Below, piece by piece: positions 8,576-17,104 of a stretch of 33,410 nt of DNA; the first letter of the stretch is position 1; each line of letters begins with the position of its first letter. The position numbers were made by a program, and so were the translations under genes. The stretch spans positions 1-33,410 of the forward strand of contig JALKBU010000561.1 in the NCBI GenBank assembly GCA_023091735.1, given 5' to 3'. Origin of the DNA: Trichomonas tenax (lineage: Eukaryota > Parabasalia > Trichomonadida > Trichomonadidae). The notes under the pieces were generated by a model. That model did not search any database. It was given only the letters and a program-made list of their open reading frames with translations, and had not been told where the DNA came from.

Positions 8576-8965
8576 ATGACTGCAGGCGAAGAAGGCCTCT
8601 GCGTCAACTGCGGGGTTTTCACGAACTTGTACGACGACAAATACTGCGTGGACTGCTACAACGAGTACATTGAGCAAGCAAACACATATGATTACGAAGA
8701 AAACGCGGGTGTTTCGATCGAGAATCAGCACATAGATGATTATCATGTCGATAGAAAGTCGTCAGGTGCTGCATTAGATAAAATTATACCATACGAGTAT
8801 AAAGGAAATCCAGAAAACTGCACAATTTGTCAAGACATTATTAATGCGGGTGAAACTGTTGTGACGCTGCCATGCGCACACACATTCCATGGAAATTGCA
8901 TCTATCACTGGCTGAGGAACAATGATGACTGCCCAATCTGCCGATCTGTAATTAACTCTCAATAA
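8576..8965 (+). CDS. RING-H2 finger protein, probable E3 ubiquitin ligase
   Basis: This 129-residue protein has an N-terminal zinc-binding pair, CVNCG ... CVDC, and a C-terminal RING-H2 finger: CTICQD, then LPCAHTFHGNCI, a Trp-containing WLRNNDDC, and CPICR. The Cx2C, CxHx2Hx2C and Cx2C spacings are complete. RING-H2 proteins of this size usually recruit E2 enzymes; the substrate is unknown. I place the start at the ATG of MTAGEE; the open frame runs upstream only to a GTG, not a plausible eukaryotic start. The stop codon reads TAAA. It is paired with the divergent small basic gene. Confidence 0.85.
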   Translation: MTAGEEGLCVNCGVFTNLYDDKYCVDCYNEYIEQANTYDYEENAGVSIENQHIDDYHVDRKSSGAALDKIIPYEYKGNPENCTICQDIINAGETVVTLPCAHTFHGNCIYHWLRNNDDCPICRSVINSQ

Positions 8966-9045
8966 ACATATACATAAATATAGAGCTTATAATCAAACAG
9001 TTGCTTTTTTTTTTTTTTAAATCAATCAAACAAATATAAAATATA

Positions 9046-10320
9046 TTATTGTGGCCGGAATAAAACTGCTGCCTTTCGTTCTTGCTGAGCTTTGATTTCA
9101 CGTTCATGAAGGATTTTGGCATATTCTGGAAGTAATTTAATTTCTGGCAAGAAGTTTGTTTTGAGGAGCTTCATAATCTCTCTATAAGGACCATTGAACA
9201 AATCGCTTGTTGGATCATTAATTCTTGATTCAATATCTTTAACCATCGTGTGTGGTAAGTTATTTTGATGTGGTGAGTCCGGTTTAACATATTCGTCAAA
9301 TATATACTTAGCTTGCCTTTCTAATTCGACTTGATTTGTGATCAAACGATATTTAAGAATTTCTCTAATAAATGGAACGCACTCGGAAGATTCGTGCTCA
9401 ATACCGATTTGTTCAACGAGTGGATATGTTTCTGGGTCGAGAATAATTTCATCAATAGTATCGAGAATTTTGTTTCTTGAGTTCTTCTGCGGGGGTCTAA
9501 TATATGACAAGTGTATCGGGCGCACAAGGTTCATGATTTGCGAAACGAGGACAAAAAGCAAAAGAAGTCCGACATAACTTGAAACGTAATTGACGTTGAT
9601 TCCTGAGATGATGATCTCCGGAAGAAGTGTGATAATATAGAACACAAAAGTCGTTATGAACTCCGGTTTGATCCTGTACGGGTCAGAAATTTTCTTTCCG
9701 ATAACGAGCAAGAAAATTCCTACAATTAAAAATATAATAAAGACGACAATGATCGGGATCAGCGTGAATATCTCCAGCCTGCACCCGTACGATGACATGA
9801 AATAACTGGCCGTATGAAATTGATACAAAATGCCGATAGCAAAGAGAATGGAGAGGATTACACCGAGGACAGCGATCCAGTACCACTCGAGAATAAGGAT
9901 GGACGACTTTGGGTCCGCAACGAGGCCGTCTTTCCACCGCTCCATCTGGTACATGCTGAAGTAGTAGCGCATGTATTTGAGGAAGCCGGGGACGTACATC
10001 ATCTGGAAGCAGATGAGCTGGCACCACATGAGGATGAAGAAAGGGAAGTGCTTATTCGTGAAAATCGTGAGTAAAATATTGTAACAGAGCGTAATTTCGG
10101 CGCCAACCGACGACAAAATTGTCAGGATCGGCGACCTGATCTGGATGCTGGAGTTTTGGAGGCGGATGCAGTACCAGATCAGCGAGACGAGCCAGAAGAT
10201 GGACCAGATGACGAAGATGTAGAAGTAGAACTGAACGCCGATGGGGAGAGACTGCAGAAGGTCAACGGACTCGTCGGCTGGAATGAAGGCCCATTGATCG
10301 TCCGAAATTGTTAATTCCAT
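9046..10320 (-). CDS. Seven-helix membrane protein with C-terminal RGS domain
   Basis: This 424-residue protein has about seven hydrophobic segments in its first ~275 residues (roughly 25-50, 65-88, 93-115, 142-166, 185-209, 223-246, 250-272). A cytoplasmic C-terminal half resembling an RGS domain (about 300-395) includes ECVPFIREILKYRL, an AKYIFDEYV helix and LFNGPYREIMKLL, the usual order of RGS helices. RGS domains accelerate GTP hydrolysis by G-alpha subunits; fusion to seven helices recalls the plant AtRGS1 type. The likely location is the plasma membrane. The gene begins 74 bases after the stop of the upstream Vps33 gene. The RGS call rests on pattern, not alignment. Confidence 0.72.
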   Translation of the reverse strand: MELTISDDQWAFIPADESVDLLQSLPIGVQFYFYIFVIWSIFWLVSLIWYCIRLQNSSIQIRSPILTILSSVGAEITLCYNILLTIFTNKHFPFFILMWCQLICFQMMYVPGFLKYMRYYFSMYQMERWKDGLVADPKSSILILEWYWIAVLGVILSILFAIGILYQFHTASYFMSSYGCRLEIFTLIPIIVVFIIFLIVGIFLLVIGKKISDPYRIKPEFITTFVFYIITLLPEIIISGINVNYVSSYVGLLLLFVLVSQIMNLVRPIHLSYIRPPQKNSRNKILDTIDEIILDPETYPLVEQIGIEHESSECVPFIREILKYRLITNQVELERQAKYIFDEYVKPDSPHQNNLPHTMVKDIESRINDPTSDLFNGPYREIMKLLKTNFLPEIKLLPEYAKILHEREIKAQQERKAAVLFRPQ

Positions 10321-10394
10321 TTAGTTTTTGAGAAATATTATTTTTGAGAAAAAAATAAAATTTGAGTTTATAATAATATTATACATGTTAAATC

Positions 10395-12152
10395 TTAATC
10401 TGGAAGGATTGGGCACATCTCCTTCAAGAACCTATTCGCGGAGATGATGGATGTGCTTCCGAGGTAGTACTCGACAGCACCCTGGTATATTCTGTTGCCA
10501 AGCTCTCTGATTGCAATGGATTCGCTGTATGTCATGCCACCAATGATGAAGACGAGGATCTTCTTGACATCTGGCTCTTCAGCGAATGGCTGATCGACGA
10601 CAGTCTTCACCTTGTATTTGATGTTGAGGCTGTCGAACATCTTCAGCATGTTTGACTTCTTGATTGGACCATCTGTTGCATGCTGGACGAGACGAGCGGT
10701 GAGCGGAATGTAGCCATCGTAGAATGAACCAATATCTGTTTCGTTGAACTCCTTGACAACTTCTGGATCTGTGTTCTTTGGAAGAAGTCCAAATAATGAG
10801 GCTGTATTTCTGAATGAGAATTGATTCGGGATTGGAACGAAAAGAAGTGTTCTCTGTTGGGTAAGAAGTCCAATCTTCTCCATCTGTTCAAGATATTTAA
10901 CGAACGATAGACCGAAGCGAGCAATAAGTTTGTTGCGGAATGGAACAATGATATTTCCTGGAAGACCACCACAAGACTGCGATGCAATGCAGTACAAACG
11001 GACGGCTTCTGGCCAGTGCTCATCGTACCTCATGAGGCGATTTGCGAGGTCGAGCGGTGGCTCGAAGCCCATGATAGAGTCAAGTTCAAACGAAATTGCT
11101 TCGTTGAAGAGCTCGTCGTTTGCCTTTGCAAGTGTGAGATGTGACATAATCTCAAGGTGGAGAGCGAAGAATGGCTTTCTGTCAGCGAGGCTCTTTGCAC
11201 GGAGGGCCTGAACTTTGAACTTAGCCATTTCCATACCTTTGACGAGGACTTTACCTGCTGTAATGTTGTTCATTTCTTCGTTACACTTTGCAATGAACTG
11301 GTTAGCTTCTGGAAGCTTTAGTCCGCGTATATCCTTGAAAGCAAGGTCAGCATCACTGACAATGATCTGACGGTTGTCTGATTTGACGTCATCAGGAAGA
11401 TTTAGAACGCCATAAGATGGGTTAAGTGTTTCATCGAGAACACCATTGTAAGTGAACTGCGTCAACAGCGGTGTCATGTTATCAACGATTCTGTCGAGAA
11501 TAATGATTTTGTGGAAAGTTGGATGTGCTTGGAATGCGCCAAGGCCTATCTGAGCCTTCATTTCCTGGATGAGGTGGCTGACTCTCTCTGAGTTGTCTCC
11601 AAAGGTGACGACCTCTGGGAATATACCGTGCAAAATTTCGATTTTGACGAGGGAACGTGCGATTAAGAACAAATCATCAATGTCTCCATCGATGTAAAGT
11701 CTCTTGAACGTTTCCGGTGCCGGAACGAGAAATTCGTAAGGCTCGACAGGGACCATATCCGCGTGAAATTCGACGATATTGATTTGTCCATCTAAACCTG
11801 ATGTTTTAACGACATTCCTGCATCTTTCACCGTATCTCGGCATGATTAAGACGTGTTTTTGATACTCCGCGGCTGTAGAAAACTTGTCCAAAATTCGTTT
11901 TAAGTAATCCGGGTGATTTGGCGTGAATGCGACGAGACAGCCGGTGGGCGCCTTCGGGGCCCAACTTTCGGCATCGGTGAGTTCTGCAAAGTATTTCTTC
12001 ATGACATTAAAGCTGATAAGTCTCATTAGATAGCCCTCCATCTTCTTCGGGTACAGACCAATTGCACCCTTCGGAAGGTGGGCGGCGAACTGCGTAAATT
12101 CGGAAGTCGCCTGCTCCAGAATCTGAGAAAAGGGTGAATCTTTCCCTGACAT
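10395..12152 (-). CDS. VPS33: Vps33 homologue, Sec1/Munc18-family HOPS subunit
   Basis: This 585-residue protein spans the complete Sec1/Munc18 fold. The segment IILDRIVDNMTPLLTQFTYN near residues 215-235 is the family signature in its Vps33 form, and the C-terminal VFIIGGMTYSESIAIREL is also Vps33-like. Vps33 is the SM protein of HOPS and CORVET, clasping SNAREs during fusion at late endosomes and lysosomes. Length matches Vps33A (about 600). The start is the ATG of MSGKD; the codon before it is TTG. The start is preceded by ATCGTCAACAATATT, similar to the sequence before the Vps18 ATG. Confidence 0.92.
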   Translation of the reverse strand: MSGKDSPFSQILEQATSEFTQFAAHLPKGAIGLYPKKMEGYLMRLISFNVMKKYFAELTDAESWAPKAPTGCLVAFTPNHPDYLKRILDKFSTAAEYQKHVLIMPRYGERCRNVVKTSGLDGQINIVEFHADMVPVEPYEFLVPAPETFKRLYIDGDIDDLFLIARSLVKIEILHGIFPEVVTFGDNSERVSHLIQEMKAQIGLGAFQAHPTFHKIIILDRIVDNMTPLLTQFTYNGVLDETLNPSYGVLNLPDDVKSDNRQIIVSDADLAFKDIRGLKLPEANQFIAKCNEEMNNITAGKVLVKGMEMAKFKVQALRAKSLADRKPFFALHLEIMSHLTLAKANDELFNEAISFELDSIMGFEPPLDLANRLMRYDEHWPEAVRLYCIASQSCGGLPGNIIVPFRNKLIARFGLSFVKYLEQMEKIGLLTQQRTLLFVPIPNQFSFRNTASLFGLLPKNTDPEVVKEFNETDIGSFYDGYIPLTARLVQHATDGPIKKSNMLKMFDSLNIKYKVKTVVDQPFAEEPDVKKILVFIIGGMTYSESIAIRELGNRIYQGAVEYYLGSTSIISANRFLKEMCPILPD

Positions 12153-12917
12153 CAATATTGTTGACGATTATTTTTTTTATTTTACATCTGAATTATTTTT
12201 TTTTGAGTTTTGTTGTTTTCCTGCAATATTGTATTCTCTATTTTTTTAAATAAGAGAGTTGAAAAAAACTTAAATTGCTATCGGTCAAATGTTCAAAGAG
12301 TAAAATCCATCGCATCATTGCCATTCTTAACGCAATGAGTGAAGATGCGATCAGATCGTCATAATGCATGCAAGTGCCATGAAACGAGCTCCAAGTATAT
12401 TGTTCAAATTGAAAAATTTTCATTTTCATTTCGATATCATCAAAAATACCAAGTTAAACAACAAACACTATTACAATCGAATAGAGAACACATCCTCTCT
12501 TCAAAACAATCTTTACAAATTTCAATTTTTTTTATCTATAAAAACATAACATCAATCATTGATATTAACAATTTCATGAGATTTCAGCTATGTATTGTAG
12601 TTACAATTCATGCATTCTCTAACCTCCAAAGTTATTTATTTATTTTGATATCATTTTAACAATTATGAAGAAAGTTGCAATACATCTTCAACAAAGTCAT
12701 AGTACCAAAGCGCGCATTTGTTGTAACTTGAATACAACGTGTTTTACATGAAGTTAGAGAAGCACGAGTACTAGAATAGGTTCTTCATATACAATAATTT
12801 TTTAATTTCAATATAATATATAAAATATCTTTTTTATAATTGATGTTAGTATTTCAATGATGAATACAAGTGTATGTATTGAGTACTTTTATTAGTTAGA
12901 ACAAAATAAAATTATAT
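12153..12917. other. Gene-free AT-rich region
   Basis: I see no supportable gene in these 765 bases. Short open frames occur on both strands, but their products are low complexity. A GC-richer patch at about 12270-12390 is the only compositional change and matches nothing I know. The Vps33 promoter lies at the left end. Confidence 0.55.
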
Positions 12918-13637
12918 TTATGGGAATTCTTCAGTATCAAGTAAACTATCAGCGGCATCTTGGCCTTCTATGTCTGTAATAGCTTCAATGAACTCAAATG
13001 GCAATGGGAACTTTTCTAAGTTTAAATTGATTTTTGGAGGAGGAACGCCGTACATGATTGAATAACGGATTCTTTCTGGGGGAGATAAGCACTTTAATAT
13101 CGCTTCTATAACTGATTTCGGAATTTGCTGACTTGGATTAATTGATTGAACAAATTTCGCCAAATTTTCAGACTGTTGTGCCTTCTCAGCAATTATCTGA
13201 ACGAGCTCTCTTGGCGGTGAAGTCATATCTTTCCTGATTGCTTCTTGCAACTTCTTCTCTGCATCTTCTGGTTTCTTTTCGAGAGAGTTAATTACAGCGC
13301 GGAAAGCGATTCTTCCAGCGATAGCGTATGGCGGAGGGAAATGATCAATCAACTCAGTGAAAACTTCTGGTAAATCGATCATGAAAACGGCAAGTTCGAA
13401 CAAAAATCTCGATGCTGAAGTGACACCGATCAAATGCCTGCGAATGATGTTGTTGAAATGGTCTCGTATTTTTGTTTCAGCGATTAATGGGCAATCAGTG
13501 AAAATCGAGTTCCAAATAGAAATGCGTGAGAGTGCTTTGATGTTTTCCTTCGAGGCCTTCTTCAGTTCAATGATGATCTTCTCTGTCTCCTCGTTATTGC
13601 TTTTCATCTGTGATGATTTTCTTCCTTCTTGCGACAT
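12918..13637 (-). CDS. Hypothetical helical protein
   Basis: This 239-residue protein of unknown family is mostly alpha-helical and soluble. A charged N-terminus (MSQEGRKSSQ) is followed by helices with Ile/Leu/Phe spacing, two proline-rich turns (FPPPYAIAG, GVPPPKINLN) and an acidic C-terminus. The frame stays open upstream to an earlier ATG at 13736, but that stretch is Lys/Phe-rich, overlaps the end of the Ras gene and contains promoter-like sequence. I therefore choose 13637, three bases after TGTCACTTTTCA. The stop codon reads TAAA. Confidence 0.72.
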   Translation of the reverse strand: MSQEGRKSSQMKSNNEETEKIIIELKKASKENIKALSRISIWNSIFTDCPLIAETKIRDHFNNIIRRHLIGVTSASRFLFELAVFMIDLPEVFTELIDHFPPPYAIAGRIAFRAVINSLEKKPEDAEKKLQEAIRKDMTSPPRELVQIIAEKAQQSENLAKFVQSINPSQQIPKSVIEAILKCLSPPERIRYSIMYGVPPPKINLNLEKFPLPFEFIEAITDIEGQDAADSLLDTEEFP

Positions 13638-13639
13638 TG

Positions 13640-13649
13640 AAAAGTGACA
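13640..13649 (-). promoter_or_regulatory. Initiator-like TGTCACTTTT
   Basis: On the minus strand TGTCACTTTTCA directly precedes the ATG at 13637. A second copy, CGTCACTTTT, lies at 13679-13688. The first site decides the start chosen for the downstream gene. Confidence 0.55.
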
Positions 13650-13720
13650 ACGAAAAAGCGCAAAAGTTCTATATATAAAAAAGTGACGATTTTTTTTGAA
13701 ATAAAAATATTTATTTTTTT

Positions 13721-14296
13721 TTAAATAAGCAGACATTTAAATTTCTTCTTCTTCTCTGTTTCCTCTTTAGGTGGCGGCGGTGATACTCTTCTTAAGTATT
13801 CGCGCACAGCTGTTTCGAAAGCTTCGGAAATATTTTTTGGTAGCTTGGCTGACGTCTCCATAAACTTGCATTTAAGTTGCTGTGCAAGAGCATCACCCTC
13901 TGCATAGCTGACCTGGCGAGATTCTTCCATATCACATTTATTTCCACAAATTAGAACAGGAACATCAGTAGTACCTTTGTTATGAAGTATATCAGCATGG
14001 AGATGTTCAATTTCGTCAAACGATGGCCTGTTATCGATTGAATAAATTAATAAAAAGGCATTTCCTTTCCTTATATACGGCAGCCTCATCTGGTTAAACT
14101 CTTCTTCGCCCGCTGTGTCTAAAATTTCGCATTTGTATGTCGTACCATCGATGGTTATATCTTTCGAATAAGAATCTTCGATGGTAGGATCGTAATCCGC
14201 TATGAAATCGCCCACGGTGTAGCGGATGGTCATCGCGGACTTTCCGACAGCGCCAGCTCCGAAAACAACAAGTGTTACAGGTGTTCCAGCTGTCAT
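13721..14296 (-). CDS. Ras/Rap-like small GTPase with Glu at the catalytic Gln position
   Basis: This 191-residue protein has all G boxes: P-loop GAGAVGKSAMT (residues 13-23), effector region YDPTIEDSY, switch II DTAGEEEFNQMR, GNKCD, and ETSAK. The effector loop is Ras/Rap-type. The C-terminal CLLI is a CaaX prenylation box after a Lys-rich segment, so the protein should be membrane-anchored. Two positions differ from Ras: the residue equivalent to Gly13 is Ala, and the catalytic Gln61 is Glu. The latter resembles the Rap group, which also lacks Gln61. It lies between the C2-domain gene (110 bases upstream) and a hypothetical gene (83 bases downstream) on the same strand. The stop codon reads TAAA. 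Confidence 0.95.
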   Translation of the reverse strand: MTAGTPVTLVVFGAGAVGKSAMTIRYTVGDFIADYDPTIEDSYSKDITIDGTTYKCEILDTAGEEEFNQMRLPYIRKGNAFLLIYSIDNRPSFDEIEHLHADILHNKGTTDVPVLICGNKCDMEESRQVSYAEGDALAQQLKCKFMETSAKLPKNISEAFETAVREYLRRVSPPPPKEETEKKKKFKCLLI

Positions 14297-14406
14297 TAAA
14301 GTTTTTCAAAAAACTGACAAAGTTTCTTGTCACTGTCAGATTCTGAATTTTGCGTTCGCAGTATTTATGCATAAACAAACATCATTTTTTATTCGAACAC
14401 TATTCT

Positions 14407-16269
14407 CTAAATCACACCTTTCTTCTGGAGCACGGAAATCACGTGGTCGCAGTCGCTGTCGTCGTCGTCACTTCCGATTCCTATGTCATCGTCGCTCGAC
14501 AGCATAGACTGCGTGAGATTTGCAGTGGCTGAGCGTATCTCGTCATCATCACATATGATTGGACGCCTGATTGGTTCTTTCGATGCGTGACTTAATAGCT
14601 GCTGGTAGAAAGCACTGTCGTCGCTGTCGCTGTCGTCGTCACTGATTGTGTCAATCGCTTTCTTTGATTCACCAAGGAAATCATCACTGTTATCGTTTCC
14701 GAGGATATCTTCTGCTCTCTTGAGAATGTTGTGCGCGGCAATATCGCTATCGTCGCTTCCTTCATCCCTGATTATTTTTGCGGTCTTTTTAGGGACTACT
14801 TCTTCCTCTTCGCCGCTGTCTGAGTCCTTGAGAGAAATGAGTGGCTCCTTCTTCTTTATTGACGGCGGAATGAACTTTTCTGTGACTGAATCAAGTTCGT
14901 CGTCATCATCAATATTCAAAAACCTCGAAATTGCACATGAATTTGGCTCAACGGCGAAGATAGGAAGAACGTTCGTCATGTGCAAGTCTCTGATTGATAC
15001 AACTGATGAGTTTTCGCTGTGAGTTTCTTCCTCACTGCAGAAGGATCTGAATGCTCCTTGCTCATTGACAGCACGCAGCAAATCTAAAAGATTTTCACTT
15101 GCTGGTGAACTTGACGCCGTGGCAACTCTTGCTGGCTGCGGTGTGTCTGGAATTAACGGCTCTGTCTGAACTTCTATAGATCTGTGTGTGATGATATCGC
15201 GTGTGTCCGTTTGGACTCCATAGCTTGAGAGAACTTGTGACTGTGGTGGACGCCATCCTTTCTGGCGTGCTTTCTCCTTCCAATCAAATTTCTGCTCATA
15301 GCCAGGAGGCTTCCATCCAAGCATCATCGCCTGCTGGACCCAGTCGAACCTTCTCCTTGAAGAGTGATGATGCCTCCTGTGCCTTCTGTGGTGTCTCTCA
15401 TCTTCTTCTTCCTCCTCCTCTTCCTCATCTTCCTCCTCCTCTTCCTCGACTTTCTTAGGTGCGTCGACATCATCAATTGCACGATCTTTGTTTTGATCCT
15501 TATATATCGTTTGCTCCGGTCTTATGAACTGCTCTGGTGCTCTGTATGTCTCTCTGACTGGCTCTGCAACTTTGAATTGTTGAACAGGTTGAGGTGGAAG
15601 TTGTCGAGGAACTTCATTCAATAATGCCTCAGGACCGCTTTCTTGCTGCCTCTTGAAGAACTCCTGATGCATTTCAAAGCCAAGCGCAACACTAATTATT
15701 GCACTTCCGACGATTTCCTGCATCGGGCTCTTGAACTCAATCTGTTTGTTTCGCGCAAGGAATTTAAGAGGCTTTCCGTCAACTGTGATCACTTCAACGA
15801 GGGCTGGTGGAAGCAAACCAATGCCTATAATCTCTTCGCCGGATGTCGTAGAAGTGTACAATTCGAATGCAATAGTGAATCGTGAAATATCTTCTGGAGG
15901 AACTTGCGAATAATCAAGTGCGTAACCACAGTTTATAATTGGATCATTCGTAACGCATACAACAAGATTGGTCTGTATCTTTGGCCTCTCAGGATGCACT
16001 CTTATCCTGAGGAAAACTTTCGTTAATAAATCATTTAGCTTTATTTTCGAATTTTTGCGTTTGTTGAGTTTAAGATTTAGCAGCTTAGTTATAAGCAAGT
16101 ACAATGTGGTATAATCTCCAAATGGTGACGTACTAATTTTCGTTACTGGGACCTGACTTTTCGTCTGTTGCTGCATTTGCAGAGGCTTGATCTGTACAGC
16201 GGCCTTCGCCTTGTTCCTGCGCCCTCCACTCGGCCCGAAAGTATCGGACAGAAAGCCTGCTTCACTCAT
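14407..16269 (-). CDS. C2-like domain protein with acidic tail and FDW/GW repeats
   Basis: In this 620-residue protein, residues ~53-200 look like a C2 beta-sandwich (FLRIRVHPER, SRFTIAFELYT, IIGIGLLPPALVEV, GSAIISVALGF). A Pro/Gln-rich linker follows, then a Glu/Asp run at about 271-290 and a His/Arg-rich stretch at 291-306. Two copies of FDWxxxAxxxGWxPP lie near 307-341, then VQTD and VQTEP motifs and a long acidic Ser/Asp tail. I see no full set of calcium-binding aspartates. The layout recalls ciliary or centriolar C2 scaffolds, an inference supported only by the adjacent TOF/LisH-like gene. Two TCA/Glu codon tracts make the DNA strongly strand-biased (CTCCTCTTC runs). The stop is TAG. 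Confidence 0.7.
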   Translation of the reverse strand: MSEAGFLSDTFGPSGGRRNKAKAAVQIKPLQMQQQTKSQVPVTKISTSPFGDYTTLYLLITKLLNLKLNKRKNSKIKLNDLLTKVFLRIRVHPERPKIQTNLVVCVTNDPIINCGYALDYSQVPPEDISRFTIAFELYTSTTSGEEIIGIGLLPPALVEVITVDGKPLKFLARNKQIEFKSPMQEIVGSAIISVALGFEMHQEFFKRQQESGPEALLNEVPRQLPPQPVQQFKVAEPVRETYRAPEQFIRPEQTIYKDQNKDRAIDDVDAPKKVEEEEEEDEEEEEEEEDERHHRRHRRHHHSSRRRFDWVQQAMMLGWKPPGYEQKFDWKEKARQKGWRPPQSQVLSSYGVQTDTRDIITHRSIEVQTEPLIPDTPQPARVATASSSPASENLLDLLRAVNEQGAFRSFCSEEETHSENSSVVSIRDLHMTNVLPIFAVEPNSCAISRFLNIDDDDELDSVTEKFIPPSIKKKEPLISLKDSDSGEEEEVVPKKTAKIIRDEGSDDSDIAAHNILKRAEDILGNDNSDDFLGESKKAIDTISDDDSDSDDSAFYQQLLSHASKEPIRRPIICDDDEIRSATANLTQSMLSSDDDIGIGSDDDDSDCDHVISVLQKKGVI

Positions 16270-16621
16270 CGAAGTGTACGTTTATTTTTTGATTTTTCGA
16301 TTTTGTCTATTAATTTCACGCTTCTCAAAAAGTGAAATTATTTCATTATCCAATAAAGATATTTTCTAACTAATATAGTTTTATTTTATACTACATCTTG
16401 TTATATAGATTTCATTATTTAAAATATCTTTTATTTAATGATTTTAATAAGAAAAATTGCATTTTAGTTTGAAATAACTTTTTTTGCTACAATATTACAA
16501 TTAATAAAAGTTTAGGTCCGAAATAAAATGAATAGATAGCTGCTAACAATAAAATGTCGACAATTTACTATTTTAAAATAACGAAACATTATGCGAAATA
16601 AATATATGGCTAGAATACAAT
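16270..16621. other. Intergenic AT-rich spacer
   Basis: There is no gene in these 352 bases. Near 16327-16336 the minus strand reads TTTCACTTTTTG, a copy of the recurrent motif about 60 bases before the C2-protein ATG. The rest is AT-rich 3' region of the upstream gene. Confidence 0.55.
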
Positions 16622-17026
16622 TTATGCATCGTCCTCTTCTATCTGGCGGAGGCGCTCTTCAATAAGTTGAACGAGGAGTGGTCGCTTGCAAGATCTTGGT
16701 AAACCGAATCTCTTGCACAGATCCTTACGATCGTACTTAACGCCTGGATGCTGACTTTCAAAGCGAAGGACCGTGTCTGTCCATTTGCATCCTGTTGTAA
16801 TTAAATAATCCAAAATAAGCAAATATTCATCTTGCTCATCACTATCAACGTTGATGTTTGGGATTTCCGGTGGCTCTGGATGATTCTTGTCAATAATATG
16901 CTCGGCTCTCCTCGATGCTGTCTGTTTCGCTTCTCTAATCACACGCTCAAAGACTTCCTGTGACGAGACAAGCTGAGAAATCTGATTTTTGAGCTCGTGT
17001 TCCTGTGATCGAATTGCTTTACTCAT
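16622..17026 (-). CDS. Small TOF/LisH-like protein (FOP/FOR20-type candidate)
   Basis: This 134-residue protein has an N-terminal helix with coiled-coil character (about 1-50), then LLILDYLITTGCKWTDTVLR and FES, which fits the LisH pattern of a tyrosine-leucine helix plus T-x-x-x-F helix. The KYDRKDLCKRFGLP segment and a PLLVQLIEERL helix fit the extra helices of the TOF/FOP N-terminal dimerisation unit found in FOP, FOR20 and OFD1. Those proteins sit at centrioles and basal bodies. The match is by pattern only. The ATG is about 20 bases after TGTCATTTCC (plus-strand 17045-17054). The stop codon reads TAAA. Confidence 0.68.
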   Translation of the reverse strand: MSKAIRSQEHELKNQISQLVSSQEVFERVIREAKQTASRRAEHIIDKNHPEPPEIPNINVDSDEQDEYLLILDYLITTGCKWTDTVLRFESQHPGVKYDRKDLCKRFGLPRSCKRPLLVQLIEERLRQIEEDDA

Positions 17027-17044
17027 GAAGAAATATCTTATAAC

Positions 17045-17054
17045 GGAAATGACA
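17045..17054 (-). promoter_or_regulatory. Initiator-like TGTCATTTCC
   Basis: On the minus strand this reads TGTCATTTCC, matching TCA-pyrimidine-W, about 20 bases before the ATG at 17026. Confidence 0.45.
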
Positions 17055-17104
17055 CGATTGTCAAAATACTAAGATTACATGTCAATTTGTTTTATAAATA
17101 ATAA

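Noticed and set aside
12153..12155. One-codon-longer Vps33
   Set aside because: That codon is TTG on the minus strand; the ATG at 12152 is the credible start.
12238..12659. Short frames on both strands in the Vps33 upstream spacer
   Set aside because: AT-driven, low complexity, no initiator, no family resemblance.
13638..13736. 33-residue N-terminal extension of the hypothetical protein
   Set aside because: It overlaps the Ras gene's 3' end, is Lys/Phe-rich, and covers two TCACTTTT promoter-like words.
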